NCBI GenBank assembly: GCA_002733465.1
Contig: NVVT01000007.1
Span: forward strand, 189,752-201,593
Direction: 5' to 3'
Origin: Kangiella sp.
Lineage (GTDB): Bacteria > Pseudomonadota > Gammaproteobacteria > Enterobacterales > Kangiellaceae
DNA length: 11,842 nucleotides
Position 1 is the stretch's first letter, and each line of letters opens with the position of its first letter. The translations under genes and the position numbers were made by a program. The notes beneath the pieces were generated by a model. It was not told where the DNA came from. It worked only from the letters and a program-made list of their open reading frames with translations, and did not search any database. This document shows positions 1 through 7,481 of this stretch, piece after piece.

Positions 1-1175
1 TTAGGCCAAAAACCAATAAACGGAGGAATACCCGCCATTGAAATCATAACTACAGTAAACATCAATGCGTACCATGGATGAAAACGCCCCATTCCTCTTA
101 AATCAGATATTTGTTGGTAATCTTTATTACCGCTACTGAGAAAGATAACAATTCCAAAACCAGCAAGCGTCATGATTGCATATACAATAATATAAAACAT
201 CGAGGCAGCATAAGCCTCCTCATTTGCAACCGACAACCCCAACATAAAATACCCTATGTGAGCGATTGCTGAGTAAGACAACATTCTTTTTAAGTTGGTT
301 TGAACTAACGCTATAATATTCCCTAACACGACCGATAATAACGCCGCGATGGTGAGCATTGGCGCCCAATCTTCGGTATTTTCACCAAAAGCACCCATAA
401 ATATTCTAATCGCCATACCAAATGCGGCTATTTTTGGAACACTGGATATGTAAGCGGTAATGGAACTAGGTGAACCGTGATAAATATCAGGTAGCCACAT
501 ATGAAAAGGAACTGCTCCAAACTTAAACGCTACACCAACAACAATAAACACTAATCCTAATTTCATCATTAGATTCGCATCGTTAGCGGCTAAATGAGTG
601 GCAACTTCAGAAAATATAACGGTTCCGGTAACCCCATAAACTAAAGAAGTTCCATAAAGTAAAAATCCCGATGCAAGTCCTCCCATAACAAAATACTTCA
701 CCGCGGCTTCCGATGCTAAGTGAGAGTCTCTTTGCAAAGCGACTAGCGCATAAAGTGAAAGAGACAATAGTTCTAAACCTAAATAAACGGTTAAAAAACT
801 ATTCGAGGACACCATAATCATCATGCCTAAAACAGAGAAAAGAGTTAATAGATAATACTCGCCCCTCATTAAGTTTCTTTCACGAATAAAAGGCCTAGCA
901 TATAGTAGAGAAATAAAAGCCGTGACATAAATAGCTAGTTTTAAAACTACGGCTAGCAAATCAATAACCCAATGTTTACTAAAGGTGATTTCGCTGGCAA
1001 CGTCTAGATTTTGTGCGCTAATAAAAAATAAAACAATCAGAGATAGCTGAGTTAAAATAAAGGTTAGTTTTCTTTCTTTATCGCGCTGGAAAAGATCAAC
1101 AATCATAATGCAACAGATCGCAATGATTAGAAATATTTCTGAGGCAATGCTCGAATAATTAATAGAATCGGTCAT
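1..1175 (-). CDS. nuoN: NADH-quinone oxidoreductase subunit N (partial, C-terminus missing)
   Basis: Antiporter-like membrane subunit of complex I, thought to carry one proton-pumping channel in the inner-membrane arm. The reading frame opens at an ATG (1175-1173) that shares one base with the nuoM stop (TAATG) and runs off the window, giving 391 whole codons of the roughly 480 usual for the family. My translation starts MTDSINYSSIASEIF. The expected channel charges are present: Glu135 in YLGLELLSLSLY, Lys218 in VAFKFGAVPFHMWLPD, Lys248 in SSVPKIAAFG, and Lys296 in VQTNLKRMLSYSAIAHIGY. The last visible residues, AGIPPFIGFWP, lead straight to the position of the conserved TM12 lysine, which falls on the window edge. 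It is hydrophobic throughout, with about ten or more membrane helices visible. An AAGGA (1187-1191) lies 11 bases upstream. Identification is firm; the truncation is only the window limit. Confidence 0.97.
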   Translation of the reverse strand, partial: MTDSINYSSIASEIFLIIAICCIMIVDLFQRDKERKLTFILTQLSLIVLFFISAQNLDVASEITFSKHWVIDLLAVVLKLAIYVTAFISLLYARPFIRERNLMRGEYYLLTLFSVLGMMIMVSSNSFLTVYLGLELLSLSLYALVALQRDSHLASEAAVKYFVMGGLASGFLLYGTSLVYGVTGTVIFSEVATHLAANDANLMMKLGLVFIVVGVAFKFGAVPFHMWLPDIYHGSPSSITAYISSVPKIAAFGMAIRIFMGAFGENTEDWAPMLTIAALLSVVLGNIIALVQTNLKRMLSYSAIAHIGYFMLGLSVANEEAYAASMFYIIVYAIMTLAGFGIVIFLSSGNKDYQQISDLRGMGRFHPWYALMFTVVMISMAGIPPFIGFWP

Positions 1176-2728
1176 TAGGAACACATTCCTTCAGCAGATA
1201 ATTTTGAAACCAGATTGCAATCAATCAAGTGTTGTACGCTTGGTTGCATGACATCCAACAATGGAGCAGGCCATAATCCAAAAAGAAGCACTAAAAGAGC
1301 AAGACTAACTAAAACAATTTTTTCCCTTAAATCAATGTCTTCCATTGCCGAAACTTTATCGTTACTAATATCGCCAAACATCACTCTTTTGTACATCCAT
1401 AACGTATAGGCAGCCGCTAGGATTAAGGTTAAACCCGCAATGGCTGCAATCCAAAAACTCACTTGAAAACTAGCAAGGATCACCATAAATTCTCCAACGA
1501 ATCCTGACGTCCCGGGTAAACCTGCATTTGCCATAGAGAACAACATAAAATACATCGCAAATTTTGGCATCACGTTAACCACTCCGCCATAATCACCTAT
1601 TTCTCTTGAGTGTACGCGCTCATAAAGAATGCCAATACACAAAAATAATGCTCCCGATATAAAACCGTGAGAAATCATTTGAATTAAAGCACCTTGAATT
1701 CCCATAACGGCTGCTTCAACATGATTGTTAGCCACTAATGAAAAACTAATGAACAGGCCGAGAGTCACAAAGCCCATGTGGGCTATAGAAGAATAAGCAA
1801 TTAATTTTTTCATATCCGTTTGCGCAAGAGCAACAAAACCAATATAAGCAACGGCAACCAGAGATAGTACAATCATAAAGTTTGCCATTTCAAACGATGC
1901 ATCGGGAACAATAGGCAACATAAAACGGAGGAATCCGTAGGTTCCCATTTTTAGCATAATAGCGGCTAATATCACACTACCGCCAGTTGGCGCTTGAACG
2001 TGCGCATCGGGCAACCAAGTGTGAACAGGCCACATTGGTACTTTAATCGCAAACGCGATTAAAAATGCAAAAAATAGTAATTTTTGAGTGTCTGCGTCAA
2101 TGACTAAACTATGCATATCGAAGATATTGAAATTAGCACCGGATGCTTCGCTGCCGGCTTGAATGCCTAAATAAATAAGGGCGATTAATAAAAATACTGA
2201 ACCAAAAAAGGTATAGATAAAAAACTTTAATGTCGCATAAATTCGATTCGGTCCGCCCCAAATACCAATAATTAGAAACATTGGTACTAACATCGCCTCC
2301 CACATAACATAAAATAAAATGGCATCCGTTGAAGCGAAAACACCGTTCATCAAGCCGCACATGGTTAAAAATGCAGCAAGATAATGAGAAACTCTTAATT
2401 TAACTTGATTCCAACTAGAAATGATAACAATCATCGTCATCAAGGATGTTAATACTATGAGGGGTAGTGATATTCCGTCAACGCCAAGTGAGTAACGAAT
2501 ATTGAGTGAATCTATCCAAGATTTGTCTTCTAAAAACTGCAAATAGTATCGACTCGAATCAAATTCATTTAATGCAATTAAACTCAGAATAAACGTGATC
2601 ATTGCAGTAATCAAAGCAATCCATTGAGTTGCTTGCTTGTGCTTTTGTCCGGTTCCAAAAACAATAATGCCCGCCCCAATAATAGGCAACCAGATCAATA
2701 GACTAAGAATAGGAATATTATTTAGCAT
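1175..2728 (-). CDS. nuoM: NADH-quinone oxidoreductase subunit M
   Basis: Second antiporter-like subunit of the complex I membrane arm, sitting between NuoN and NuoL and proposed to translocate one proton per cycle. At 517 residues it has the normal family length, with about 14 hydrophobic helices. Diagnostic sites are Glu144 in YVMWEAMLVPMF, Lys229 in FAIKVPMWPVHTWLPDAH (quinol-oxidase/Mrp antiporter family signature), Lys260 in AAIMLKMGTYG, the KKLIAYSSIAHMGF segment around 307-320 with His317, and Glu413 in SGFVGEF at the site of the E. coli TM12 glutamate. ATG at 2728 is the first plausible start; an AAGGA motif lies 14 bases upstream, farther than usual. A 95-base AT-rich gap separates it from nuoL, and its stop overlaps the nuoN start by one base. 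The last codons, for EGMCS, also form a small hairpin over the nuoN ribosome binding site. Confidence 0.98.
   Translation of the reverse strand: MLNNIPILSLLIWLPIIGAGIIVFGTGQKHKQATQWIALITAMITFILSLIALNEFDSSRYYLQFLEDKSWIDSLNIRYSLGVDGISLPLIVLTSLMTMIVIISSWNQVKLRVSHYLAAFLTMCGLMNGVFASTDAILFYVMWEAMLVPMFLIIGIWGGPNRIYATLKFFIYTFFGSVFLLIALIYLGIQAGSEASGANFNIFDMHSLVIDADTQKLLFFAFLIAFAIKVPMWPVHTWLPDAHVQAPTGGSVILAAIMLKMGTYGFLRFMLPIVPDASFEMANFMIVLSLVAVAYIGFVALAQTDMKKLIAYSSIAHMGFVTLGLFISFSLVANNHVEAAVMGIQGALIQMISHGFISGALFLCIGILYERVHSREIGDYGGVVNVMPKFAMYFMLFSMANAGLPGTSGFVGEFMVILASFQVSFWIAAIAGLTLILAAAYTLWMYKRVMFGDISNDKVSAMEDIDLREKIVLVSLALLVLLFGLWPAPLLDVMQPSVQHLIDCNLVSKLSAEGMCS
1177..1191 (-). promoter_or_regulatory. 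nuoN Shine-Dalgarno held in a small hairpin at the end of nuoM
   Basis: AAGGA (1191-1187) lies 11 bases before the nuoN ATG. AGGAA (1190-1186) pairs perfectly with TTCCT (1181-1177) around the loop TGTG, a 5-bp stem within the last nuoM codons that includes the first base of its stop. A ribosome finishing nuoM would open it, which is consistent with coupled translation of nuoN. The structure is weak and not tested. Confidence 0.5.
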
Positions 2729-2744
2729 TTTTTCTTTGTCTTTC

Positions 2745-2794
2745 CTTATTTTTAATACGGAAGAGTCTTTTTATAGCTCTTCTTATTTTTAATA
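2745..2794 (-). repeat. 13-bp direct repeat flanking a small hairpin in the nuoL-nuoM gap
   Basis: TATTAAAAATAAG (minus strand) occurs exactly twice, at 2794-2782 and 2757-2745, with a 37-base period. Between the copies, GAAGAG and CTCTTC can pair (2782-2777 with 2765-2760), giving a 6-bp stem and an 11-base loop. The copy nearest nuoM continues into the AAGGA that is the only candidate ribosome binding site for nuoM. No T-run follows the stem, so it is not a terminator. Confidence 0.75.
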
Positions 2795-2823
2795 TTTACA
2801 GTAATGATTATTCTAATAACTTG

Positions 2824-4794
2824 TTAGTGATTTAGCGCCGTCCAATATAACCAACCCAGAAGAGTCAGCAGACCGAGTACCATAACAAAAACATAATGAT
2901 ATAAATATCCGGTTTGGATATGACGAACTTTTGCAGAAATACTGGCAACTAATCCTGCGGTCCCATTCACCATGATGCCATCAATAATCCCAACATCAAT
3001 CCACTTCCAAAAACGATGACCTAAACCGACTCCACCAGCCGAAATGTAGTTAATATATATTTTATCAAAATAATAATTATTTTCTAAAATATGATTAACC
3101 GGACCCAAAAGTTTTCTTGCTTTGGTGGCTAACTCTGGTTTTTTCACAACAACCATATAAGCAGTAAACACGCCAGCAATTGCCAACCACAAAGGCCAAT
3201 GAGAAACGGAACCTAAAGCTAATGAAAAAGGATGTTGATAATGTTCAACAATTCCTGCAATAGAATTGTGTTGTTCAGTGACCTGTATTGAGCCGTCAAA
3301 ATACTCACCAGACAACATACTTGGCGCTAGTAAATAACCGATAAAAAGTGAAGGGATAGCTAATGCAATCAATGGCCCCCAAACCACAGCCGATGGTTCT
3401 TTTAAATGAGATTTTGTTTCATCATCCATTCTTTCTGTCGTATGAAAGACCATGAAAAATAATCGAAAACTATAAAGTGCGGTAAAGAACACTCCGATGA
3501 GTACGCAGATATAGGCGTAACCTGATGCCCACAGTTGGGAAAACTGTACCGATTCAATGATTGCGTCTTTGGAATAAAATCCTGAAAATAAAGGTGTACC
3601 TATTAGCGCCAAAGTTCCGATTAACATGGTGACATAAGTAATCGGTAAATATTTTTTTAGATTACCCATTTTCCGCATGTCTTGCTCGTGATGCATGGCG
3701 ATAATGACTGAACCAGCTCCTAAAAATAATAACGCTTTAAAGAAGGCATGAGTCACTAAGTGGAAAATTGCCACCGAGTAAGCAGATGCGCCTAATGCCA
3801 CTACCATATAACCGAGTTGAGATAATGTAGAGTATGCAATCACTCTTTTAATGTCGTTTTGAATAACACCTAAAAAACCCATGAATAGCGCAGTTGTTCC
3901 GCCGATAATCAATATAAAATTAAGTGCTATTTCGGACTGCTCAAATAATGGAGACATACGCGCCACCATGAAAACGCCTGCGGTTACCATGGTCGCCGCA
4001 TGAATTAATGCAGAAATAGGCGTTGGTCCTTCCATTGAATCCGGTAGCCATACATGCAAAGGTACTTGCGCTGATTTACCCATTGCTCCAATAAACAAAC
4101 CAATACATAAAAACGTTGTTGCCGACCAAAAAATATCATCCGATATTGGAATCAATAAATCAGTATAACCATTATTCACTTGCTCAAAAACCTCAGCATA
4201 ATCCAAAGTTCCAAAAACAAAATAGACTCCAGCGATACCTAAAAGAAAACCAAAATCACCTACTCGGTTAACTAAAAAGGCTTTTAAGTTTGCAAAAATG
4301 GCAGTTGGTTTTTTATACCAGAAACCAATCAATAGGTAAGAGACTAATCCGACTGCTTCCCATCCAAAAAACAGTTGCATAAAGTTGTTTGACATCACCA
4401 AAGTCAACATCGCAAAAGTGAACAGTGAAATATAAGAAAAGAAACGCTGATAATCCGGATCAGTTTTCATATAACCAACGGTATAAATATGAACCATCAA
4501 AGAAACAAAGGTCACTACCGCCATCATAGTTGCGGTTAAATCATCTATCAAAAAGCCGACATGCATGCTAAAACTGCCAAACTGTGCCCAGGTATACAGG
4601 TTGTAGTTTAATGGAGATGCTTGATCGGTTAATTGATCGATTGCTACGTCAACTGATAAAATACATGACATGGCAACGGCAAAAACAGTCAGTCGATGCG
4701 CCCATACTCTAGGTAGTGAACCCGAAAGGCCAACAACTAATGCTGCTAACAATGGTAGCAAAACGATAGCGAGTAATTGATTTTGAATCATCAT
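2824..4794 (-). CDS. nuoL: NADH-quinone oxidoreductase subunit L
   Basis: Distal antiporter-like subunit of complex I, at the end of the membrane arm. Besides the antiporter core it carries the long lateral helix that runs along the arm in solved structures. The 656 residues are in the normal range (613 in E. coli). Visible sites are Glu146 in FFGWEAVGLVSYLLIGFWY, Asp180 in NRVGDFGF, Lys240 in IGAMGKSAQVPLHVWLPD, the PTPISALIHAATMVTAGV signature (258-275), KRVIAYSTLSQLGYM (316-330), His349/Lys353 in THAFFKALLFLGAG, and Lys409 in GFYSKD. Residues about 560-625 (LLENNYYFDKIY-type region onward) match the start of the lateral helix and its anchor. The start has two adjacent ATGs at 4794 and 4791; the first is chosen as it is nearer the AAGGA at 4810-4814, still 15 bases away. 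The upstream gap is filled by a 17-bp tandem repeat. Confidence 0.98.
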   Translation of the reverse strand: MMIQNQLLAIVLLPLLAALVVGLSGSLPRVWAHRLTVFAVAMSCILSVDVAIDQLTDQASPLNYNLYTWAQFGSFSMHVGFLIDDLTATMMAVVTFVSLMVHIYTVGYMKTDPDYQRFFSYISLFTFAMLTLVMSNNFMQLFFGWEAVGLVSYLLIGFWYKKPTAIFANLKAFLVNRVGDFGFLLGIAGVYFVFGTLDYAEVFEQVNNGYTDLLIPISDDIFWSATTFLCIGLFIGAMGKSAQVPLHVWLPDSMEGPTPISALIHAATMVTAGVFMVARMSPLFEQSEIALNFILIIGGTTALFMGFLGVIQNDIKRVIAYSTLSQLGYMVVALGASAYSVAIFHLVTHAFFKALLFLGAGSVIIAMHHEQDMRKMGNLKKYLPITYVTMLIGTLALIGTPLFSGFYSKDAIIESVQFSQLWASGYAYICVLIGVFFTALYSFRLFFMVFHTTERMDDETKSHLKEPSAVVWGPLIALAIPSLFIGYLLAPSMLSGEYFDGSIQVTEQHNSIAGIVEHYQHPFSLALGSVSHWPLWLAIAGVFTAYMVVVKKPELATKARKLLGPVNHILENNYYFDKIYINYISAGGVGLGHRFWKWIDVGIIDGIMVNGTAGLVASISAKVRHIQTGYLYHYVFVMVLGLLTLLGWLYWTALNH

Positions 4795-4811
4795 AATAAG
4801 TCGATGTTTTC

Positions 4812-4913
4812 CTTTAAACTGATTTAGCCTTTATATTGATTTGGCCTTAATATTAATCTTGTCTTTAAACGGATTTGGCCTTTTTACTGATTTATCCTTT
4901 TAACTGGTTGAGT
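4812..4913 (-). repeat. Six-unit degenerate 17-bp tandem repeat spanning the nuoK end and the nuoK-nuoL gap
   Basis: Read on the minus strand, six consecutive 17-base units align without gaps to the consensus GCCAAATCAGTTTAAAG. Unit boundaries are 4913-4897, 4896-4880, 4879-4863, 4862-4846, 4845-4829 and 4828-4812. Matches to the consensus by my hand count are 12, 13, 16, 10, 15 and 16 of 17. The first unit lies in the last nuoK codons (for LNQLKG), the second contains the nuoK stop, and the last supplies the AAAGGA nearest the nuoL start. Most junctions read AAAGG, so the array repeats a Shine-Dalgarno-like string. The third-from-last unit includes the palindrome TTAATATTAA. It is too short and spacer-free to be CRISPR. 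Confidence 0.85.
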
Positions 4914-5197
4914 TGTTCGACATCAATAGTCGCTTTATTTCTAAACAAAACAACAATAATAGCCAATCCTATTGCTGCTTCGGCGGCTGCTACAGTCAAT
5001 ATAAAAAACACGAAAACTTGGCCAGTGGTATCATGCAAAAAATGTGAGAAAGCAATGAAGTTTGTATTCACAGCTAATAGCATTAATTCGATACACATTA
5101 ATAATGTAATCACATTTTTTCGATTAATAATAATTCCAGCAACACTGATGGAAAATAAGATTGCGCTTAAAAGAAGGTAATCAGATAATCCAATCAT
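4892..5197 (-). CDS. nuoK: NADH-quinone oxidoreductase subunit K
   Basis: Small three-helix subunit (MrpC-like) of the complex I membrane arm. It forms part of the E-channel that links the quinone site to the antiporter subunits. Its 101 residues are the normal length. The two conserved intramembrane glutamates are present: Glu37 in LLMCIELMLLAVN and Glu73 in VAAAEAAIGLAI. The C-terminus, VEQLNQLKG, is also canonical. The ATG overlaps the nuoJ stop as ATGA (5194-5197), and a strong AAGGAG at 5205-5210 sits 7 bases away inside nuoJ, so translation is probably coupled. The last six codons form the first recognisable unit of a 17-bp tandem repeat that continues through the gap to nuoL. An antisense open frame of similar length covers this gene but has no protein-like features. 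Confidence 0.98.
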   Translation of the reverse strand: MIGLSDYLLLSAILFSISVAGIIINRKNVITLLMCIELMLLAVNTNFIAFSHFLHDTTGQVFVFFILTVAAAEAAIGLAIIVVLFRNKATIDVEQLNQLKG

Positions 5198-5838
5198 TTT
5201 GCGTCTCCTTCTTTTTCAGTTTGCGGCTCTTCAGAAGTATTTATTTCAGCATCCATTTTTACTATTTTCAATCGATTTTTCTTAGTTGCCATTAACTGCT
5301 CGCTAATCACTTGCGCTTTGCGATGCTTACGGCCTCTAAAGGTTAAAGCGATGGCAGATATTATTGCAACTAATAAAATAATCGCTGCTATTTCAAAAGC
5401 TATCACGTATTCTGTATAAAGAATCCTTCCCAGTTCTTTAATATTTGAATATCCTTCGGGATGCGGTGTTGGCAACGGATACGCTTCATTACTAAAATCG
5501 CCGTGCGTAATAAAAGAAAAAAGTAATCCAAAAAAAGCAAACGAGATAATAATGGCTAGCGGAAGCTTTTTCACAAAACCTTGTCGCATAGCTGCGTAAT
5601 CAATATCCATCATCATCACTACAAATAACAATAAAACCATAACAGCGCCGACGTAAACGACAATTAAGGTCAATGCTAAAAACTCAGCTTCTAGTAACAA
5701 CCAAATGGCTGACGCACAGGCGAAAGTCAAAACTAAAAACAAAGCAGCCTTAACCGAGTTCTTACTACTGATCACCATTAATGCTGAAAAAATCAGCCAC
5801 GCGGCAAAGGAATAAAAAACAATTACTTGAAAACCCAT
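5194..5838 (-). CDS. nuoJ: NADH-quinone oxidoreductase subunit J
   Basis: Five-helix membrane subunit of complex I next to NuoK, NuoA and NuoH. Its third helix changes conformation during turnover in solved structures. The diagnostic TM3 segment is LTLIVVYVGAVMVLLLFVVM (57-76), with Tyr62 and Gly64 at the conserved pi-bulge region, followed by MMDIDYAAMRQ. Helices cover roughly 5-24, 29-48, 55-77, 92-111 and 142-166. A charged tail follows from about 168 to 214. It contains KKNRLKIVKMDAEI, resembling the tail of beta- and gammaproteobacterial NuoJ proteins, so the extra length relative to the 184 residues of E. coli is ordinary. The start at 5838 lacks a good Shine-Dalgarno (only a GAGA about 8 bases upstream). 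A 54-base gap separates it from nuoI, and it overlaps nuoK by four bases. Confidence 0.97.
   Translation of the reverse strand: MGFQVIVFYSFAAWLIFSALMVISSKNSVKAALFLVLTFACASAIWLLLEAEFLALTLIVVYVGAVMVLLLFVVMMMDIDYAAMRQGFVKKLPLAIIISFAFFGLLFSFITHGDFSNEAYPLPTPHPEGYSNIKELGRILYTEYVIAFEIAAIILLVAIISAIALTFRGRKHRKAQVISEQLMATKKNRLKIVKMDAEINTSEEPQTEKEGDAK
5205..5210 (-). promoter_or_regulatory. Shine-Dalgarno of nuoK inside nuoJ
   Basis: AAGGAG lies 7 bases before the nuoK ATG, within the final nuoJ codons. It supports the start at the ATGA overlap. Confidence 0.85.
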
Positions 5839-5892
5839 TTATTTTTTCTCAATTAAATTTATAATCATAATATTTTCTAACTATCGAACTCT

Positions 5893-6387
5893 TTATCTGT
5901 ACTTGGCATCCGCTTCAATATCTGCAGCTAATTGCTCTTCATAAACATGGCCAATTTCTAACAATTTTTCTTTTGTCATAATTTGAGCGCCTTGTTCTTC
6001 AAAATGATAATCAAAAACCCGAGTTTCAACAATGGAATCTACCGGACAAGACTCAACACAAAACCCGCAAAAAATGCATTTAAATAAATCTATCTCGTAC
6101 TTAGTGGTTCGTCTTGAACCATCACTTTCTCGAACACCCGCATCGATAGTGATTGCGGCCGCTGGACAAACTGCTTCACAAAGTTTGCAAGCGATACAAC
6201 GCTCTTCACCATTGGAGTAACTGCGAAGCGCATGTATGCCTCTAAATCTTGGTGATTGTGGCGTTCTTTCTTCTGGGTATTGAATAGTAACCTTTGGACG
6301 GAACATGTTTTTTCCAGTCACAGATAAGCCTTTAAGAAGCTCTAAAAGCAAAAAACTATTTAAAAACCTTTTGATTTTTTCTTTCAT
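5893..6387 (-). CDS. nuoI: NADH-quinone oxidoreductase subunit I (two 4Fe-4S clusters)
   Basis: Ferredoxin-like subunit that relays electrons from the NuoG clusters toward N2 and quinone, through clusters N6a and N6b at the junction of the peripheral and membrane arms. The two CxxCxxCxxxCP motifs are intact: Cys64, 67, 70 and 74 in CIACKLCEAVCP, and Cys104, 107, 110 and 114 in CIFCGFCVESCP. The N-terminal 1-30 is basic and amphipathic, as expected for the segment lying on the membrane surface. The 164-residue length and the SRRTTKYEIDLFKC and YHFEE segments fit the alpha/beta/gamma non-enteric form better than the longer E. coli protein. An in-frame stop just upstream of the ATG (6391-6393) rules out an earlier start. 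A GGA lies 15 bases upstream. Gaps of 56 and 54 bases separate it from nuoH and nuoJ. Confidence 0.98.
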   Translation of the reverse strand: MKEKIKRFLNSFLLLELLKGLSVTGKNMFRPKVTIQYPEERTPQSPRFRGIHALRSYSNGEERCIACKLCEAVCPAAAITIDAGVRESDGSRRTTKYEIDLFKCIFCGFCVESCPVDSIVETRVFDYHFEEQGAQIMTKEKLLEIGHVYEEQLAADIEADAKYR

Positions 6388-6443
6388 AATTTATCTGTCT
6401 TTTCCACACATAAAAATTCTTTTTAGTTGATTGAATTTAAGTC

Positions 6444-7481
6444 TTAGTTAAACGGCCAAACACTAAGTTTGATCCAAACCGCAACTACAGGAAGCCAAAT
6501 CAAAGTTACTGGAATAAATATTTTCCAACCTAAACGCATCACTTGATCATATCGAAATCTTGGGAATGTTGCTCTTAACCAAAATAACATAAAGAGAAAA
6601 AAGGATGCTTTAATTAGTAGCCATAGCGAGCCGGGGATCCAAGCGGTTAACTCACCTACTATTCCCCAACCTTCAAAAGGTGATAACCAACCTCCGAAGA
6701 ATAAAATTGAAGTTAAAAATGACACTAAAATCATGTTGGCATATTCTGCTAAAAAGAATAATGAGAATGCCATTCCGCCATACTCAACATGAAATCCAGC
6801 AACAATTTCGGACTCACCTTCAGCCATATCAAAAGGTGCTCGATTAGTTTCCGCAACACCTGATATCCAATAAACCACTAACAAAGGAAAAAGTGGTATC
6901 CAATACCAGTGAAATAACCCTCCAGATTGCGACATAACAATTTCGCCTAAATTAGTCGATTGTGCGCACATCAAAACGCCGACCAACGCAAAGCCCATCG
7001 CTAGCTCATAGGAAACGATTTGAGCTGCGGAGCGCATCGCACCAAGAAAAGCATATTTAGAATTGGATGCCCAACCTGCAATAATGACTCCGTAAACACC
7101 AATTGAGGTCATCGCCAAAATGTAAAGTAATCCTAAATCAACGTCCGCTAAAACTAATCCAGCATCAAATGGTATAACTGCCCAAGCAGCAAATGACGGA
7201 CCAATAAATAAGACAGGGGCAACCATAAATAAGACTTTGCTGGAGCCTTGGGGCACAACAATTTCTTTCATTATTAATTTAACTGTATCGGCAATCGGTT
7301 GTAACCATCCCTTAGGACCGACTCTATTTGGTCCAAGTCGTAATTGCATATAGCCAATCAGTTTTCTTTCCGCATAAGTAGCATACGCAACCGCTAAAAC
7401 TAAAGGTAAAATGATCATGCCGATTTTTGCCACAATCCACATGAGCGTCATAGCCCATTCAACTAGATCGATCTCATTCAT
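6444..7481 (-). CDS. nuoH: NADH-quinone oxidoreductase subunit H
   Basis: Eight-helix membrane subunit that forms the quinone chamber with the NuoB/NuoD subunits and begins the chain of buried charges leading to the proton channels. At 345 residues it is of normal length. Signature segments are AERKLIGYMQLRLGPNRVGP (37-56), KGWLQPIADTVKLIMKE (57-73), MRSAAQIVSYELAMGF (149-164, with Glu159), and the very conserved AETNRAPFDMAEGESEIVAG (210-229), whose loop borders the quinone entrance. The C-terminal end is RATFPRFRYDQVMRLGWK (303-320). The start overlaps the nuoG stop as ATGA (7478-7481), and GAGG at 7490-7493, inside the end of nuoG, sits 8 bases from the ATG, which suggests translational coupling. 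No residue looks out of place. Confidence 0.98.
   Translation of the reverse strand: MNEIDLVEWAMTLMWIVAKIGMIILPLVLAVAYATYAERKLIGYMQLRLGPNRVGPKGWLQPIADTVKLIMKEIVVPQGSSKVLFMVAPVLFIGPSFAAWAVIPFDAGLVLADVDLGLLYILAMTSIGVYGVIIAGWASNSKYAFLGAMRSAAQIVSYELAMGFALVGVLMCAQSTNLGEIVMSQSGGLFHWYWIPLFPLLVVYWISGVAETNRAPFDMAEGESEIVAGFHVEYGGMAFSLFFLAEYANMILVSFLTSILFFGGWLSPFEGWGIVGELTAWIPGSLWLLIKASFFLFMLFWLRATFPRFRYDQVMRLGWKIFIPVTLIWLPVVAVWIKLSVWPFN

Noticed and set aside
2760..2782. Rho-independent terminator between nuoL and nuoM
   Set aside because: The stem is short and AT-rich, the loop is 11 bases, and no T-run follows on the transcribed strand.
2729..2823. Internal promoter in the nuoL-nuoM gap (TATAAA at the hairpin loop)
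   Set aside because: TATA-like strings are expected in such AT-rich DNA, and I see no convincing -35 element at the right distance.
4812..4913. CRISPR-like array or IHF/regulator operator array
   Set aside because: The 17-base units are directly adjacent with no spacers and are degenerate, and the array starts in coding sequence. A simple tandem duplication explains it better.
4875..5180. Plus-strand open frame of 101 codons opposite nuoK
   Set aside because: It lies wholly antisense to nuoK and its repeat. The translation has no family features and no ribosome binding site of note; it is a shadow of the real gene.
5194..5340. Unusual C-terminal extension of NuoJ
   Set aside because: The charged tail with KKNRLKIVKMDAE resembles tails on other non-enteric proteobacterial NuoJ proteins, so it is an ordinary family feature.
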